64,000 nucleotides of DNA. It comes from Proteus mirabilis ATCC 29906 (GTDB taxonomy: Bacteria; Pseudomonadota; Gammaproteobacteria; Enterobacterales; Enterobacteriaceae). Made by a program: the position numbers and the translations under genes. The notes under the pieces are model-generated. The model saw nothing but the letters and a program-made list of their open reading frames with translations. It ran no database searches and was not told where the DNA came from. Positions 9,467 through 20,121 of the stretch are shown one piece after another. Position 1 is the first letter of the stretch. Each line of letters begins with the position of its first letter. The DNA is taken from assembly GCF_000160755.1 (NCBI RefSeq), contig NZ_GG668583.1:184105-248104 (forward strand), written 5' to 3'.

Positions 9467-11539
9467 TTATTGTAAAACAGAAATATCAGCGACTTTTAAG
9501 AACAACTCGCGTAATTCATGTAGCATGGTTAAACGGTTGACACGAATTTCTTCGTCTTTATCCATTACCATCACTTTATCAAAGAAGTTATTCACAACAT
9601 CACGTAAAGAGGCGAGTTCAACTAATGCTTCTTGGTATTTACGTTCAGCAAATAGAGGGGCTAGCTTATCTTGTAGCACAGAAAGATTAGCCGCTAGCTG
9701 AACTTCTTCAGGCGCTTTTAGCACCGAGGCTAATACTTTATCGTTGAGCTTAACATCTGCTGATTTTGCTAAGATATTAGAAACACGTTTATTGGCTTCG
9801 GCTAATGCAGCTGCTTCTTCTAAGGTTCGGAAGTAAGTAACGGCTTTTACACGAGCGTTAAAGTCAGCAGGTTGTGTTGGGCGGCGCGCTAATACCGCTT
9901 GAATAGTATCAATACTATAACCCAGCTCTTGATACCAAGCACGGAAACGACCTAGCATAAACTCTACGACATCACTGACGACATTTTTGTTCGTCAGTTT
10001 GTCACCATATAAGCGAGCCGCTTCTTGGGTTAATTCTTCAATATCTAATGGTAAATCTTGTTCAACAATAATACGTAGCACACCAAGGGCAGCACGACGT
10101 AAAGCGAAAGGATCTTTATCCCCTTTAGGGTGTTGACCAATACCAAAGATACCCGCCAGCGTATCCATTTTTTCAGCTATAGCGACAGCACTTGCTACTG
10201 GGTTAGATGGTAGTGCATCACCTGCAAAACGTGGTTGATATTGCTCTTTTAATGCGACAGCAACTTCTTCATCTTCACCATCATGGCGAGCATAATGCAT
10301 CCCCATAACCCCTTGGGTATCGGTGAATTCAAACACCATATTGGTCATTAAGTCACATTTTGATAATAAACCAGCACGTGTTGCTTTATTGACATCAGCA
10401 CCCATTTTCTCAGCAATAAAACCGGCGAGAGCTTGAATACGGTCTGTTTTGTCGCGTAGAGAGCCTAAATCTTTTTGGAAAAGAACAGTTTCAAGGCGTG
10501 GTAAGTTATCTTCTAAACGCTGTTTTCGGTCAGTTTTAAAGAAGAATTCCGCATCCGCTAAACGAGGGCGAACCACTTTTTCGTTACCACTGATTATCTG
10601 TTGAGGATCAGAGGATTCAATGTTAGAAACGAAAATAAAGTGAGGTAATAGCGCACCTTGTTTATCGTAAACAGGAAAATATTTCTGATCGCCTTTCATG
10701 GTGTAAACCAGTGCTTCAGCCGGAACTTCAAGGAATTTTTCCTCAAATTTTGCCGTTAACACCACAGGCCATTCAACTAATGAAGTGACTTCTTCAACTA
10801 GGCTGTCACTTAAATCAGCGACACCACCTAGTTTTTCAGCCGCAAGACGTGCATCATGAAGAATGATGGATTTACGGTTTTCGTAATCGGCAATGACCTT
10901 ACCACGTTCATAAAGGATTTCAGGGTACTGGTCTGCATTATCGATAGTAAATTCAGCTTCACCCATAAAACGGTGGCCACGAATAATACGATCGCTTTGT
11001 ACACCTAAGATTTCACCGTCAATGAGGGTATCACCCAATAATAAAGTAACAGTATGCACTGGACGCACAAAATGCGTTTCTTTATCACCCCAACGCATTA
11101 ATTTAGGGATAGGCAGTTTTGCCAGTGCATTGCTTACCATACCAGCCAGTAGTTGGTTAACGGCTTCGCCTTTAACTTCAGCACGATAAAAGAGCCACTC
11201 ACCTTTATCCGTTGATAAACGTTCAGCTTGATCAACAGTGATGCCGTTACCTCTAGCCCAACCTTCTGCGGCTTTAGTTGGCTTACCTTCAGCATCAAAT
11301 GCTTGCGCTATAGCAGGGCCTCGTTTTTCAACGATCCTATCTGCTTGAGATTTTGCCATATTTGCCACTTTGATGGCTAAACGACGAGGAGCGGCAAACC
11401 AAGATACATCACCATGAGTAATATTGGCGTTATCCAGTTCAGCCGTAAAATGGGTCGCAAAAGATTCGGCTAAAGAACGAAGCGCTTTCGGCGGTAACTC
11501 TTCTGTGCCGATTTCCACAAGGAAAGTCTCAGTTGTCAT
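9467..11539 (-). CDS. glyS: Glycine--tRNA ligase beta subunit
   Basis: Beta subunit of the heterotetrameric bacterial glycyl-tRNA synthetase, which charges tRNA-Gly with glycine in the cytoplasm. The 690-residue product (E. coli 689) begins [23 protein letters not shown] and contains the HD-like core ([36 protein letters not shown]) and the [25 protein letters not shown] segment, followed by the C-terminal anticodon-binding DALR-like domain. The alpha-subunit gene glyQ lies 9 nt upstream on the same strand, giving a glyQ-glyS operon that ends in the terminator at 9404-9438. Confidence 0.97.
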   Translation of the reverse strand: MTTETFLVEIGTEELPPKALRSLAESFATHFTAELDNANITHGDVSWFAAPRRLAIKVANMAKSQADRIVEKRGPAIAQAFDAEGKPTKAAEGWARGNGITVDQAERLSTDKGEWLFYRAEVKGEAVNQLLAGMVSNALAKLPIPKLMRWGDKETHFVRPVHTVTLLLGDTLIDGEILGVQSDRIIRGHRFMGEAEFTIDNADQYPEILYERGKVIADYENRKSIILHDARLAAEKLGGVADLSDSLVEEVTSLVEWPVVLTAKFEEKFLEVPAEALVYTMKGDQKYFPVYDKQGALLPHFIFVSNIESSDPQQIISGNEKVVRPRLADAEFFFKTDRKQRLEDNLPRLETVLFQKDLGSLRDKTDRIQALAGFIAEKMGADVNKATRAGLLSKCDLMTNMVFEFTDTQGVMGMHYARHDGEDEEVAVALKEQYQPRFAGDALPSNPVASAVAIAEKMDTLAGIFGIGQHPKGDKDPFALRRAALGVLRIIVEQDLPLDIEELTQEAARLYGDKLTNKNVVSDVVEFMLGRFRAWYQELGYSIDTIQAVLARRPTQPADFNARVKAVTYFRTLEEAAALAEANKRVSNILAKSADVKLNDKVLASVLKAPEEVQLAANLSVLQDKLAPLFAERKYQEALVELASLRDVVNNFFDKVMVMDKDEEIRVNRLTMLHELRELFLKVADISVLQ

Positions 11540-11548
11540 AATAGCCTC

Positions 11549-12454
11549 TTACTTTTTACACATAGGGAAACCAAGCGCCTCACGGGAAGCATAATAAGCT
11601 TCAGCGACGGCTTTGGTTAAAGTACGGATACGTAAAATATAGCGTTGACGCTCTGTAACAGAAATCGCTTTACGTGCATCCAATAAGTTAAAAGTGTGAC
11701 CTGCTTTTAAGATACGTTCGTAAGCAGGTAAAGGCAGAGGTTTTTCTAACTCTAACAACTCACGAGCTTCTTTTTCATATTGTTCGAAACAAGAGAATAA
11801 GAAGTCAACATCTGCATATTCAAAGTTATAAGTTGATTGTTCCACTTCATTTTGGTGATAAATATCGCCGTAGGTGGTTTTACCTAATGGGCCATCACAC
11901 CAAACTAAGTCATAAACGCTATCAACGCCTTGAATGTACATTGCCAGACGCTCTAAACCGTAAGTAATTTCGCCAGTGACGGGTTTACACTCTAATCCGC
12001 CGACTTGTTGGAAATAGGTAAATTGCGTCACTTCCATGCCGTTGAGCCAAACTTCCCAGCCTAATCCCCAAGCACCTAATGTTGGGTTTTCCCAGTTATC
12101 TTCAACAAAACGAATATCATGGATAGTAGGATCTAATCCTAATTCTCTTAAAGAGCCAAGATAAAGCTCTTGGATGTTATCCGGTGATGGCTTGATGATA
12201 ACTTGGAATTGGTAATAGTGCTGTAGACGGTTAGGGTTTTCACCGTAACGTCCGTCAGTTGGACGGCGTGATGGTTGAACATAAGCCGCTGCAATAGGCT
12301 CTGGACCTAATGCTCGTAAACAGGTCATTGGGTGTGAGGTACCTGCTCCTACTTCCATATCTAATGGTTGAACAATGGTACAGCCCTGACGAGCCCAATA
12401 ATCCTGTAATGTCAGGATCAGCCCCTGAAAGGTTTTGGTATCAAACTTTTGCAT
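11549..12454 (-). CDS. glyQ: Glycine--tRNA ligase alpha subunit
   Basis: Catalytic alpha subunit of the class II glycyl-tRNA synthetase. From the ATG at 12454 the product has 301 residues starting [25 protein letters not shown], exactly the family N-terminus; an upstream in-frame start at 12529 adds 25 unrelated residues and is rejected. Class II motif 2 ([14 protein letters not shown], seen as [44 protein letters not shown]) and the segment [22 protein letters not shown] are clear. The 9-nt gap to glyS indicates one operon. Confidence 0.97.
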   Translation of the reverse strand: MQKFDTKTFQGLILTLQDYWARQGCTIVQPLDMEVGAGTSHPMTCLRALGPEPIAAAYVQPSRRPTDGRYGENPNRLQHYYQFQVIIKPSPDNIQELYLGSLRELGLDPTIHDIRFVEDNWENPTLGAWGLGWEVWLNGMEVTQFTYFQQVGGLECKPVTGEITYGLERLAMYIQGVDSVYDLVWCDGPLGKTTYGDIYHQNEVEQSTYNFEYADVDFLFSCFEQYEKEARELLELEKPLPLPAYERILKAGHTFNLLDARKAISVTERQRYILRIRTLTKAVAEAYYASREALGFPMCKK

Positions 12455-12704
12455 GTTATATCCGCATGGCGATACATAGAATAAAAAGAAAGGTTTCAGT
12501 ATACCTTCTAGACGAAAGATATACAGCAAGGAATACGGGCAATTTTCTCTTGATCAAAAAAATAGTGCCTTAATCGTTGTTATGACTATGCTCAAATAGC
12601 CAGAATGATTTTTTCTTAGTCTATTTACATGTGTTTTTATACAGTATATAAAGAGCGATATCAATTGTATGAATAACACCTATAAAGAACAAGGAATGTA
12701 GCAA

Positions 12705-13286
12705 ATGAATAAACAACGTTGTGATTGGGTAACTCAAGATCCTGAATATCTCGCATACCATGATAATGAATGGGGAAAACCACAGCGAGATAAATACAAA
12801 CTTTTTGAGATGATCTGCCTTGAAGGACAACAGGCAGGTTTGTCGTGGTATACCGTATTAAAGAAAAGAGCGGGATTTCGTCGTTGCTTTTTTGATTTTC
12901 GTCCTGAAAAAATAGCACTAATGACTGAAAAAGATGTGGAAACACTACTACAAGATCCGTCTATTATTCGTCATCGTGGCAAAATTAACGCCATTATCAA
13001 TAATGCGCGTGCCTTTTTAGCGATGGAAGCTCAGGGTGAAGATTTCAGTGAATTTATTTGGCAATTTGTTGATGGAAAACCCATTGATAACCAGTGGCAG
13101 ACTATTTCACAGGTTCCTGCTTTTACTGAAATTTCAGATGATATGGCTAAGGCGTTAAAGAAAAAAGGGTTTAAATTTGTTGGTACCACCACCTGTTATG
13201 CATTTATGCAAGCAGTAGGCATGGTTAACGATCATATACTCTGTTGTTTTTGTCGGCAATCTCAGCCGGAAAGTAGTATTAAATAG
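12705..13286 (+). CDS. tag: DNA-3-methyladenine glycosylase I
   Basis: Tag removes 3-methyladenine from alkylated DNA, starting base-excision repair. The 193-residue protein has the family's structural zinc ligands: C6 (MNKQRC), H19 (YLAYHDNEWG), H177 and C181 (VNDHILCCF). The substrate pocket segment FEMICLEGQQAGLSWYTVLKKR (residues about 34-55) and the HhH-like RHRGKINAIINNARAFL are conserved. Length is close to E. coli Tag (187). Ribosome site AAGGAATG precedes the ATG. It is transcribed divergently from glyQ. Confidence 0.95.
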   Translation: MNKQRCDWVTQDPEYLAYHDNEWGKPQRDKYKLFEMICLEGQQAGLSWYTVLKKRAGFRRCFFDFRPEKIALMTEKDVETLLQDPSIIRHRGKINAIINNARAFLAMEAQGEDFSEFIWQFVDGKPIDNQWQTISQVPAFTEISDDMAKALKKKGFKFVGTTTCYAFMQAVGMVNDHILCCFCRQSQPESSIK

Positions 13287-13458
13287 AAGAATACTAGTTT
13301 AGTTATCTTTAATTGGATTTAAAACTGAATTTATATTTCAATATTGGTTTTAAGGTTGGTGTTGATATTTAAGTATACATCTGTTAACGGTTGATGCTGA
13401 GTCCGGCTCACGGTATGGTGTTTATCTAATGAAAAACGACAAAGAAGATCCTGCAAAG

Positions 13459-14712
13459 ATGACTCAACTATCACGATTTGGGCAAAAATTTGCTCGCCAC
13501 TCAGGTATTTCTCGCTTGATGCAAGACTTAAATGAAGGAATACGTACACCAGAAGCGGTGATGTTAGGAGGAGGAAATCCTGCCCATATTCCTGAGATGG
13601 ACAGCTATTTTCACCAATTATTACAAGAGATGGTGAATAATGGCTCATTAAGTGATGCCGTATGTAATTACGATGGGCCACAAGGTAAAGATGCGATGCT
13701 CAACGCCTTGGCTATTTGTTTAAAAGAAAAATTAGGATGGAATATTTCCGCTAAAAATATTGCGCTTACTAACGGCAGTCAAAGTGCTTTCTTTTATCTT
13801 TTTAATTTACTCGGTGGCCAATCTGCTGAGGGTAAAAAGCGCAAAATTCTTTTTCCCATCTCTCCGGAATATATTGGATATGCCGATGCCGGATTAGAAG
13901 AAGATTTGTTTGTTGCGAATAAACCCACTATTGAAATGCTACCTGATGGACAATTTAAATATCATGTAGATTTTGAACATTTAACGATAGGTGATGATAT
14001 TGGTGCTATTTGTGTTTCTAGACCAACAAATCCAACAGGTAATGTGATCACTGATGATGAAGTAAAAAAGCTGGATGCCTTAGCGAAAAAACATGATATC
14101 CCACTGATTATTGATAATGCTTACGGCGTGCCCTTTCCGGGGATTATTTTTTCCCAAGCAACTCCCCACTGGAATGACAACACCATTCTTTGTATGAGCC
14201 TCTCTAAGCTAGGATTACCGGGGGCTCGTTGTGGCATTATTATCGCTAATGAAGAGCTTATTACTGCAATCACGAATGTGAATGGCATTATTAGTCTTGC
14301 CCCTGGAGGTATTGGCCCTGCGATGGCATTAGAAATGCTCAAACGTGATGATTTAATGCGATTATCCCAAGAGATAATTAGATCTTTTTATCATCAACGA
14401 GTACTTGAAACTATTGATATTATTCGTCGCTATCTACCTAAAGAGCGTTGCCTTATCCATAAACCGGAAGGGGCTATTTTCTTGTGGCTTTGGTTTAAAG
14501 ATTTACCAATCTCAAGTGAAGAACTCTATCGGCGTTTAAAAAAACGTGGTGTATTGATGGTTCCTGGTCACTATTTCTTTCCAGGCTTAGAAGAGTCGTG
14601 GCAACATGCACATCAATGTATGCGAATGAATTATGTACCAGAGCCTGCATTAATTGAAAAAGGAATAAAGATCCTATCGGAAGAGATAGAACGATGCTTA
14701 TCGCCAGAATAA
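13459..14712 (+). CDS. avtA: Valine--pyruvate aminotransferase
   Basis: AvtA transfers an amino group between valine and pyruvate (transaminase C), contributing to alanine and valine synthesis. The 417-residue fold type I PLP enzyme shows EAVMLGGGNPAHIPEM, the conserved NYDGPQGK, VSRPTNPTGNVITDDE, DNAYGVPFPGI and the PLP lysine in MSLSKLGLPGARCG. Start: homologues begin at MTxxxRFGxKFxRHSGI, which fits the ATG at 13459 (AAGAAG 11 nt upstream); an in-frame ATG at 13429 lacks a ribosome site. The long stretch 13287-13458 is leader sequence. Confidence 0.93.
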   Translation: MTQLSRFGQKFARHSGISRLMQDLNEGIRTPEAVMLGGGNPAHIPEMDSYFHQLLQEMVNNGSLSDAVCNYDGPQGKDAMLNALAICLKEKLGWNISAKNIALTNGSQSAFFYLFNLLGGQSAEGKKRKILFPISPEYIGYADAGLEEDLFVANKPTIEMLPDGQFKYHVDFEHLTIGDDIGAICVSRPTNPTGNVITDDEVKKLDALAKKHDIPLIIDNAYGVPFPGIIFSQATPHWNDNTILCMSLSKLGLPGARCGIIIANEELITAITNVNGIISLAPGGIGPAMALEMLKRDDLMRLSQEIIRSFYHQRVLETIDIIRRYLPKERCLIHKPEGAIFLWLWFKDLPISSEELYRRLKKRGVLMVPGHYFFPGLEESWQHAHQCMRMNYVPEPALIEKGIKILSEEIERCLSPE

Positions 14713-14721
14713 ATAAGTAAT

Positions 14722-14752
14722 AAAAATGCCCCTTCAGCGAGAAGAAGGGGCA
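14722..14752. terminator. Hairpin between convergent avtA and yidE
   Basis: Stem TGCCCCTTC/GAAGGGGCA (14727-14735 with 14744-14752) preceded by TAAAAA. On the minus strand the T-run follows the stem, so it terminates yidE transcription; on the plus strand it lies just after the avtA stop but has no T-run. Confidence 0.7.
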
Positions 14753-14984
14753 AAGACAATAACGAGGACTTTTGAGCATAAGTTTGACGGAAAGAAATTG
14801 ATTACTAAAAGTTAGCAATCCGTCTCAATCTAAATTTCTTAGCACGAGCGCTATTAAAACAGATAATAATAAAATCGATGGCTTAAATAAGCCCCTTTTA
14901 AGCCCTTTATTATCCTTCTGTAAAGTGAAATTAAGCATTTGATAACAAATTGACTGCAACCATTTAATATATCTATTAAATTCG

Positions 14985-16643
14985 CTACAAAGCCCAAATA
15001 ATCAGTGCCATTAGTTGTGGCGTGATGATACGTAAAAACATAGCTAAAGGATAAACCGTGGCATAAGAAAGTGCGGCAGCACCGCTATTTTGATGAATAG
15101 AATTAGCGAATGCTAGAGCGGGAGGATCAGTCATCGAGCCTGCAAGTACGCCACATAGGGTAAGGTAATTTAACTTAAAAACGAGACGAGCCATTATACC
15201 GACTATCAATAATGGGAGTAGTGTGATCGCGATACCATAGCCAATCCAACTTAACCCTTGTCCATATATTAAGGTATCAATAAACTCGCCACCGGAATTA
15301 AGGCCAACCACAGCTAAAAACATGACGATCCCGAGTTCACGTAGTGCAAGATTAGCACTTGGGGGCATAAACCAATAGAGTTTCCCGAAAGTACCAATAC
15401 GGCCTAAAATCAAGGCCACGATCAGCGGCCCGCCAGCAAGGCCTAATTTTAGTGCAACAGGGATCCCCGGAATAAAAATAGGGATAGAGCCTAATAAAAC
15501 CCCTAAACCAATGCCAATAAAAACAGGCAACATCTGTACTTGTTCTAATTTTTGTCGTGCATTACCTAAAAGTACCGTAATTGCTTCTATGGCCCCAGGT
15601 CTACCCACAACATTTAAAATATCGCCAAACTGTAGCATACTGTTATTACTAGGAATTAGTTCAATTCCTGCTCGATTTAATCGTGTGATAACAACATCAT
15701 ATTTTCTTTTTAAATCGAGATCTTTTAATCGTTTACTCAATACTGAGTCATTCGTGACAACAATGCGCACAGATTGTAATTGATGGGTTGAGGTAGAAAG
15801 TGAAGCATCTACTTCTTCGCCTAAAATAAGGCGAACCTTATTGAGATCTTCTCTTGAGCCGACAATATGCAGTAAATCGCCTAACTGAATAATAGTGGAA
15901 GGCATCGGAACCATAATCTCGTCGCCACGTTTCAAACGTGAACAGACAAGGGTATCTTCATTGAGTAGTGGGATATCTTGCATTAATAAGCCATCTAAAT
16001 TGGGATTGCGAATGGCAATGTTAATGGTATGCAGTGTCTCTTTAGTGCTGTTTTGCTGATGGTTAAAGTGTTTTGCTTCTCGCTCTATATTGATTTTAAA
16101 CAGCACGCGAATAAACCACATGACCAAAAGAATGCCACAAATTCCCATGGGGTAAGCCATAGCATATCCCATTCCCATTTGACTGATTATGGCTGGATCG
16201 ATATTAAGGTCGGTGAGGATTTGTTGCCCTGCACCTAATGAAGGCGTGTTCGTTACCGCTCCGGAAAAAATGCCAAGAATAATGGGTAGTGGCACATTAA
16301 ATAAGTGATAAATAAAGGCTGTTACTAGTGAACCAAGTAAAATAATCAAAATGGCAAAGGCATTGAGCTTAAGCCCAGATACACGTAAAGAAGAGAAAAA
16401 ACCGGGGCCGACTTGGATACCAATGGTATATACAAAGAGGATAAGGCCGAATTCTTGAATAAAATGGAGTATCTGTGTGTTGAGCACCAGTCCATAACGT
16501 TGAGCTAAATGGCCGACAATAATCCCTCCAAACAGCACTCCGCCAATTCCTAAACTGACCCGATAGATTTTAACGTTACCTATCCAAAGTCCTAAGGCGC
16601 CTGCTAATGACAACATCACCATTGTTAATGCAATATCACTCAT
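14985..16643 (-). CDS. yidE: Putative AspT/YidE-family transport protein with RCK_C domains
   Basis: A 552-residue inner-membrane protein of the AspT/YidE/YbjL antiporter-like superfamily. Five or six N-terminal membrane helices (from [40 protein letters not shown]), two cytoplasmic RCK_C/TrkA-C domains (about 205-275, [36 protein letters not shown], and about 290-370), then five or six more helices. The paired motif [14 protein letters not shown] in the first half and [13 protein letters not shown] in the second is the family hallmark. Substrate unknown for YidE. Divergent from the YidQ-like gene; the ibpAB heat-shock genes normally beside yidE in E. coli are absent. Confidence 0.92.
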   Translation of the reverse strand: MSDIALTMVMLSLAGALGLWIGNVKIYRVSLGIGGVLFGGIIVGHLAQRYGLVLNTQILHFIQEFGLILFVYTIGIQVGPGFFSSLRVSGLKLNAFAILIILLGSLVTAFIYHLFNVPLPIILGIFSGAVTNTPSLGAGQQILTDLNIDPAIISQMGMGYAMAYPMGICGILLVMWFIRVLFKINIEREAKHFNHQQNSTKETLHTINIAIRNPNLDGLLMQDIPLLNEDTLVCSRLKRGDEIMVPMPSTIIQLGDLLHIVGSREDLNKVRLILGEEVDASLSTSTHQLQSVRIVVTNDSVLSKRLKDLDLKRKYDVVITRLNRAGIELIPSNNSMLQFGDILNVVGRPGAIEAITVLLGNARQKLEQVQMLPVFIGIGLGVLLGSIPIFIPGIPVALKLGLAGGPLIVALILGRIGTFGKLYWFMPPSANLALRELGIVMFLAVVGLNSGGEFIDTLIYGQGLSWIGYGIAITLLPLLIVGIMARLVFKLNYLTLCGVLAGSMTDPPALAFANSIHQNSGAAALSYATVYPLAMFLRIITPQLMALIIWAL

Positions 16644-17021
16644 AAAACAGATCCTATGCCAAGTGAAATAGCCAAGTAACTCACTAGCTAAAACGATACA
16701 TCTAGTTTGCCAAAAAGATAAAAAAACGCTGTGTCTTATTGCACAAATTCAGCATATATAACGATCAAAAAAATAAAAAAGATAAATATTCAGTTAAAAT
16801 ATTTATTTAAAATGAATAGGGTTGAATTTTAATATCAGTGAAACATAATAATTTATAACATCAGAATTATTATATAAAATGAGTTTATTTTTAGATTAAA
16901 TTAATTACCTGTGTTATTAAAAATAAACCCCTTAGATCTTCTTTTTCTTGTCCTAACAAGGAAAACAGGTTTAACTATGTAATAAAGGTGTTTAACCCTA
17001 ACGGCTTTTTATAGGTGCTCT
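16644..17021. other. Divergent yidE / YidQ-like intergenic region
   Basis: 378 bp of very AT-rich sequence that should contain both divergent promoters. An imperfect inverted repeat (CTTGTCCTAACAAG) is centred near 16956. No open frame resembling IbpA/IbpB, no RNA gene and no other recognisable element was seen. Confidence 0.35.
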
Positions 17022-17351
17022 ATGAGATCCATAATCATTAACAAGTTAATACTAGCGACGTTTATGCTATCACTGACAGGGTGCTCAAGTGTTATGACGC
17101 ATGCAGGCCCTAATAACGAGCTTTATTCAGGAACAAAAAATAACGTTAATATGCTTTCTGATGATGAAACAGGGTGGGCAATGAAACCGTTAGTTATTCT
17201 TGATCTTCCTTTTAGTGCGTTATTAGATACTTTATTGCTTCCTTATGATTATTATACACAACATGATGACAACAGTGATAATTCACCTAAAGAAAGGATA
17301 AAAAAATTAGGTAGCACTAATGATACACTTAATACTGGAAATAAAACCTAA
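17022..17351 (+). CDS. yidQ: YidQ/YceK-type lipoprotein (DUF1375)
   Basis: A 109-residue lipoprotein. The signal peptide ends in a lipobox, LSLTGCSS (lipidated Cys about residue 21), and the mature part has the family pattern SVMTHAGPNNELYSGTKNNVNML and PLVILDLPFSALLDTLLLPYDYY, typical of YceK/YidQ proteins. Residue +2 after Cys is Ser, so outer-membrane sorting is expected. Function unknown. Synteny (next to yidE) favours yidQ over yceK; the extended polar tail after residue 85 is not conserved in my memory of the family. Confidence 0.8.
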   Translation: MRSIIINKLILATFMLSLTGCSSVMTHAGPNNELYSGTKNNVNMLSDDETGWAMKPLVILDLPFSALLDTLLLPYDYYTQHDDNSDNSPKERIKKLGSTNDTLNTGNKT

Positions 17352-17408
17352 TTATTATAAATAAGACTAAATATAATCACTTATTTATTATTTAGTCATT
17401 ATTTATAT

Positions 17409-17711
17409 TTATTTTTTTGCTGTAGCTTCTTTTGGACCAAACATCTTGTTAAGGTTATCAAGCTCTTGCATTCCTTTTTCACAAATTGCTTTTTGCTCTT
17501 TTAGGGTGGAAGAACTGATCAACTTTTTATTTTGTTCAAAATTACCTTTTATTTCAGGCATGTTCTGTTTTAAGTCATCTCTAGTAGCAATATATTGTAA
17601 GAATTTATCGGCTTCTTTAAAGTAAACCCGACAAGTTTGTGATGTAGCCGCTTGGACTGAAAATGTGGTGACGAATAAAAGTAATGTGCTAATGCCCCAA
17701 CGTGATTTCAT
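17409..17711 (-). CDS. Small secreted protein (possibly DUF5339)
   Basis: A 100-residue protein with a clear Sec signal peptide (MKSRWGISTLLLFVTTFSVQA, cleavage after VQA near residue 21) and a charged helical mature part with two cysteines, TCRVYF and AICEKGM, which could form a disulfide in the periplasm. I do not recognise a function; the shape resembles the DUF5339 family of small periplasmic proteins, but this needs a profile search. Convergent with the YidQ-like gene; an imperfect inverted repeat GACTAAATA/TATTTAGTC between them (about 17366-17397) may terminate both. Confidence 0.65.
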   Translation of the reverse strand: MKSRWGISTLLLFVTTFSVQAATSQTCRVYFKEADKFLQYIATRDDLKQNMPEIKGNFEQNKKLISSSTLKEQKAICEKGMQELDNLNKMFGPKEATAKK

Positions 17712-18010
17712 GCTCTAAATTCACCTAACTGATTTGACATAGGGTAATTATATAAAAAGTGCATGAAATAAACGATAACAATAAAGAATAAATTTGTCAT
17801 TTTTCATGATGTTTTCTGATAACTGTAAAGAAAAATAGCTGTTTCATATAACTTAAGTAAAAGTAGGGTTTATGATGCGGTTAATTTCAGCAATAGTGCT
17901 AATAAAAAGTTAAAAATCAGTCGTTTTGGTTGAAAACCATACGAACAGTTGGGAGATAAGAAAAAAGTATTGACGCTTTGGCTTTCTGGCAGTAAGATGC
18001 ACCTCGTTTT

Positions 18011-18087
18011 CGGCGAGTAGCGCAGCCTGGTAGCGCAACTGGTTTGGGACCAGTGGGTCGGAGGTTCGAATCCTCTCTCGCCGACCA
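18011..18087 (+). tRNA. tRNA-Pro (anticodon TGG)
   Basis: 77 nt with an encoded CCA end. Acceptor CGGCGAG pairs with CTCGCCG, D-arm with AGCGCAGCCTGGTAGCGC, anticodon arm CTGGT-TTTGGGA-CCAG giving TGG, and T-arm GGAGGTTCGAATCCTC. It matches E. coli proM in almost every position. It occupies the place of proK (CGG anticodon) upstream of dppA in E. coli gene order, and it stands alone instead of inside the argX-hisR-leuT-proM operon. A terminator follows 8 nt later. Confidence 0.97.
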
Positions 18088-18094
18088 TATTTAG

Positions 18095-18123
18095 AAACCC
18101 CGCTTTTTTAAAGCGGGGTTTTG
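18095..18123 (+). terminator. Terminator of tRNA-Pro
   Basis: Stem AACCCCGCTTT/AAAGCGGGGTT with a very short loop followed by TTTTG, directly after the tRNA. Confidence 0.85.
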
Positions 18124-18313
18124 TCGTTTTAAGGCATCTCTTTATAAATAATCGCTTATGATTTTTTACTCTCTGATCTGATAAGTCGACATAGTTGCAT
18201 TATTGGTAACTGTGTAGGTAAGTCAGAGTAAAAAGACGGTTTTTATAAATCTTTTTTATTTCTCTTTACATATACATAGCACTCCTATTTCCGGTGATAA
18301 GAGTGTAAATTGA

Positions 18314-19996
18314 ATGCGTATTGAGTTGTCTATTTTAATCTATTGTATTTTATGGTGTTGTGCTTTTTTTTCTGTAGCGAATGAAAGTCATATCGATCCC
18401 CCTGTACCAGTAGATTTACCGACAGAAACACAACTTAGAGATCAATTACTACAACAAAATGACAATGTCTCTTTAGTGAACTTAGCGCCACAAAATAAAA
18501 GGGAATTTATCACACCTTCTGTGCATTGTTTTTCAATCAAACAGGTAAAACTCCATCATCTCGATGAGTTTTCTTCCCCATCACTGCAACGCCAAGTGGC
18601 AAAATGGCAAGCTGAATTAGTTGGGCATTGTCAGTCACAGGCATTGTTAGAACAAGATATCAATATTCTGAATGCGCTGCTTTATGATGCAGGTTATGTG
18701 ACCAGTGAGGTGGGTAAAGTTGATCTTTATGCCGATGACGAGGTATTGGATATCACATTAAATGTCGGGAGAGTGCAAGACATTGTTTCCGAAGCCCCGA
18801 CAGATAAACGCTATTTGATTTCACAGGCAGTGCCTGTCAAAAAAGGTGATGTTTTAAACGTTAAAGATATTGAACAGGGGGCTGACAATTTCAGATCCCG
18901 TCCTAATAGTAATGTCAAAATTCAGATAGAACCCTCGTCAAAAGAACATGAGTCAATTATTTCTCTTTCTCAAGTGGGAAAAAGGACAATGGCAGGCTCG
19001 GTATCGATTGATAATAAGGAGCAGAAAATTTACGGAGATCTATTTGGTACTACAAGGCTAAGCTTTGGTAATCTAGCGCAACTTAATGATACTTTAATGG
19101 TTATTCTTTCAAGTCAACTCGATACCTTAAAATCAAGAGGTATCAAGAAGCAGATCTTTTTATGGCAAGTACCTTATCATTATTGGCGTGCGACATTATT
19201 TGGTTATGATATTGGTTCAAAAATGAGAGTCTCTGAAGTGACAAAAGAGTTACAAAAAACGCGTCAACAGCTTCTTTCTTTTGAGATCCAGCGCCAATTT
19301 AGACCTTCAACACAGCGTACGGTGACTTTAAGTGGTGGAATACAATATTACACTTATCGCAATGAAGTGTCAGGCTATCGCTTATCAGTCCATGAGCGTC
19401 GCAGTCCTTATATTAATGCGGGTATTGAGCAAAATTATCGCTTTATGAGAGGGGGTTTCCTTAATACAAAATTTCATTATAAGCAGAGTGTTTTTATTCC
19501 TGGCGCAAGACTATCACCGATAGATTCACTTAATGGTGTACCCATTTTTAATCTTAATTTTGATGCATTAATTCCCTTTAAAATCACTTCACAGCAATTT
19601 TTTTATCAACCAGAAATGATATTTCAACTGACTCGCTCAGATATTGATGGATTACTTGATAAAGCAACCATTGGTGGTCTGTATAGCGTGTATGGTTTTG
19701 AGTCCGGCAAAGGTTATTCTGATGCCAATCAGTTTGTTTCCCGGCATAAGGTTACTTGGCTTACACCCTTGAATAACCAAATGCTATTTTCCGCCATAGA
19801 TTATGGTTCCGTTTCAGAAGATAGAAAAAACATTTTTTATAATAAAAATAAATATTTAGTTGGTGCGGCAATAGGATTAGAAGGTAGCTTTAAGAAACTA
19901 AGTTATCAGTTAGTATGGAGCATACCGTTATCAGCCCCTTCTAGTCGAGAAGCAACAGGATCGCAGTTTAATTTTAATACCCAATTTAACTTCTGA
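18314..19996 (+). CDS. TpsB-family outer-membrane transporter (ShlB/FhaC/HecB type)
   Basis: A 560-residue outer-membrane protein that should export a TpsA partner by two-partner secretion. Signal peptide at residues 1-22 (to FFSVA), a polar linker, POTRA-like region (HCFSIKQVKLHHLDEF onward to about 215, with LLYDAGYVTSEVG and DEVLDITLNVGRV), then a 16-strand-type barrel with GSVSIDNKEQKIYG, LFGYDIGSKMRV, the YGFESGKGYSDANQF segment (the L6-like loop region) and a C-terminal aromatic (NTQFNF). Resembles haemolysin transporters HpmB/ShlB in plan, but the usual partner gene does not follow: dppA is next. A possible partner lies at 26345-28039. Confidence 0.87.
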   Translation: MRIELSILIYCILWCCAFFSVANESHIDPPVPVDLPTETQLRDQLLQQNDNVSLVNLAPQNKREFITPSVHCFSIKQVKLHHLDEFSSPSLQRQVAKWQAELVGHCQSQALLEQDINILNALLYDAGYVTSEVGKVDLYADDEVLDITLNVGRVQDIVSEAPTDKRYLISQAVPVKKGDVLNVKDIEQGADNFRSRPNSNVKIQIEPSSKEHESIISLSQVGKRTMAGSVSIDNKEQKIYGDLFGTTRLSFGNLAQLNDTLMVILSSQLDTLKSRGIKKQIFLWQVPYHYWRATLFGYDIGSKMRVSEVTKELQKTRQQLLSFEIQRQFRPSTQRTVTLSGGIQYYTYRNEVSGYRLSVHERRSPYINAGIEQNYRFMRGGFLNTKFHYKQSVFIPGARLSPIDSLNGVPIFNLNFDALIPFKITSQQFFYQPEMIFQLTRSDIDGLLDKATIGGLYSVYGFESGKGYSDANQFVSRHKVTWLTPLNNQMLFSAIDYGSVSEDRKNIFYNKNKYLVGAAIGLEGSFKKLSYQLVWSIPLSAPSSREATGSQFNFNTQFNF

Positions 19997-20089
19997 TTAT
20001 GGTGATTTATTTTATATTTTTTACTACTGTTTTTATAAATTATTTAATAAATAACTATAGATTATTGGCTTATATAGCATACTAGTAGT

Positions 20090-20121
20090 CAAAGAGAGAA
20101 AAAGGTATTTTTCTCTCTTTG
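20090..20121. terminator. Perfect 14-bp hairpin with GGTA loop after tpsB
   Basis: CAAAGAGAGAAAAA (20090-20103) pairs fully with TTTTTCTCTCTTTG (20108-20121). No T-run follows the stem, although its right arm begins with T5. It is 94 nt past the TpsB stop and probably ends or protects that transcript. Confidence 0.55.

Noticed and set aside
17870..18088. 72-codon minus-strand open frame across tRNA-Pro
   Set aside because: Its start lies in the antisense of the tRNA (a well-known spurious '[11 protein letters not shown]' frame); the tRNA explains the sequence.
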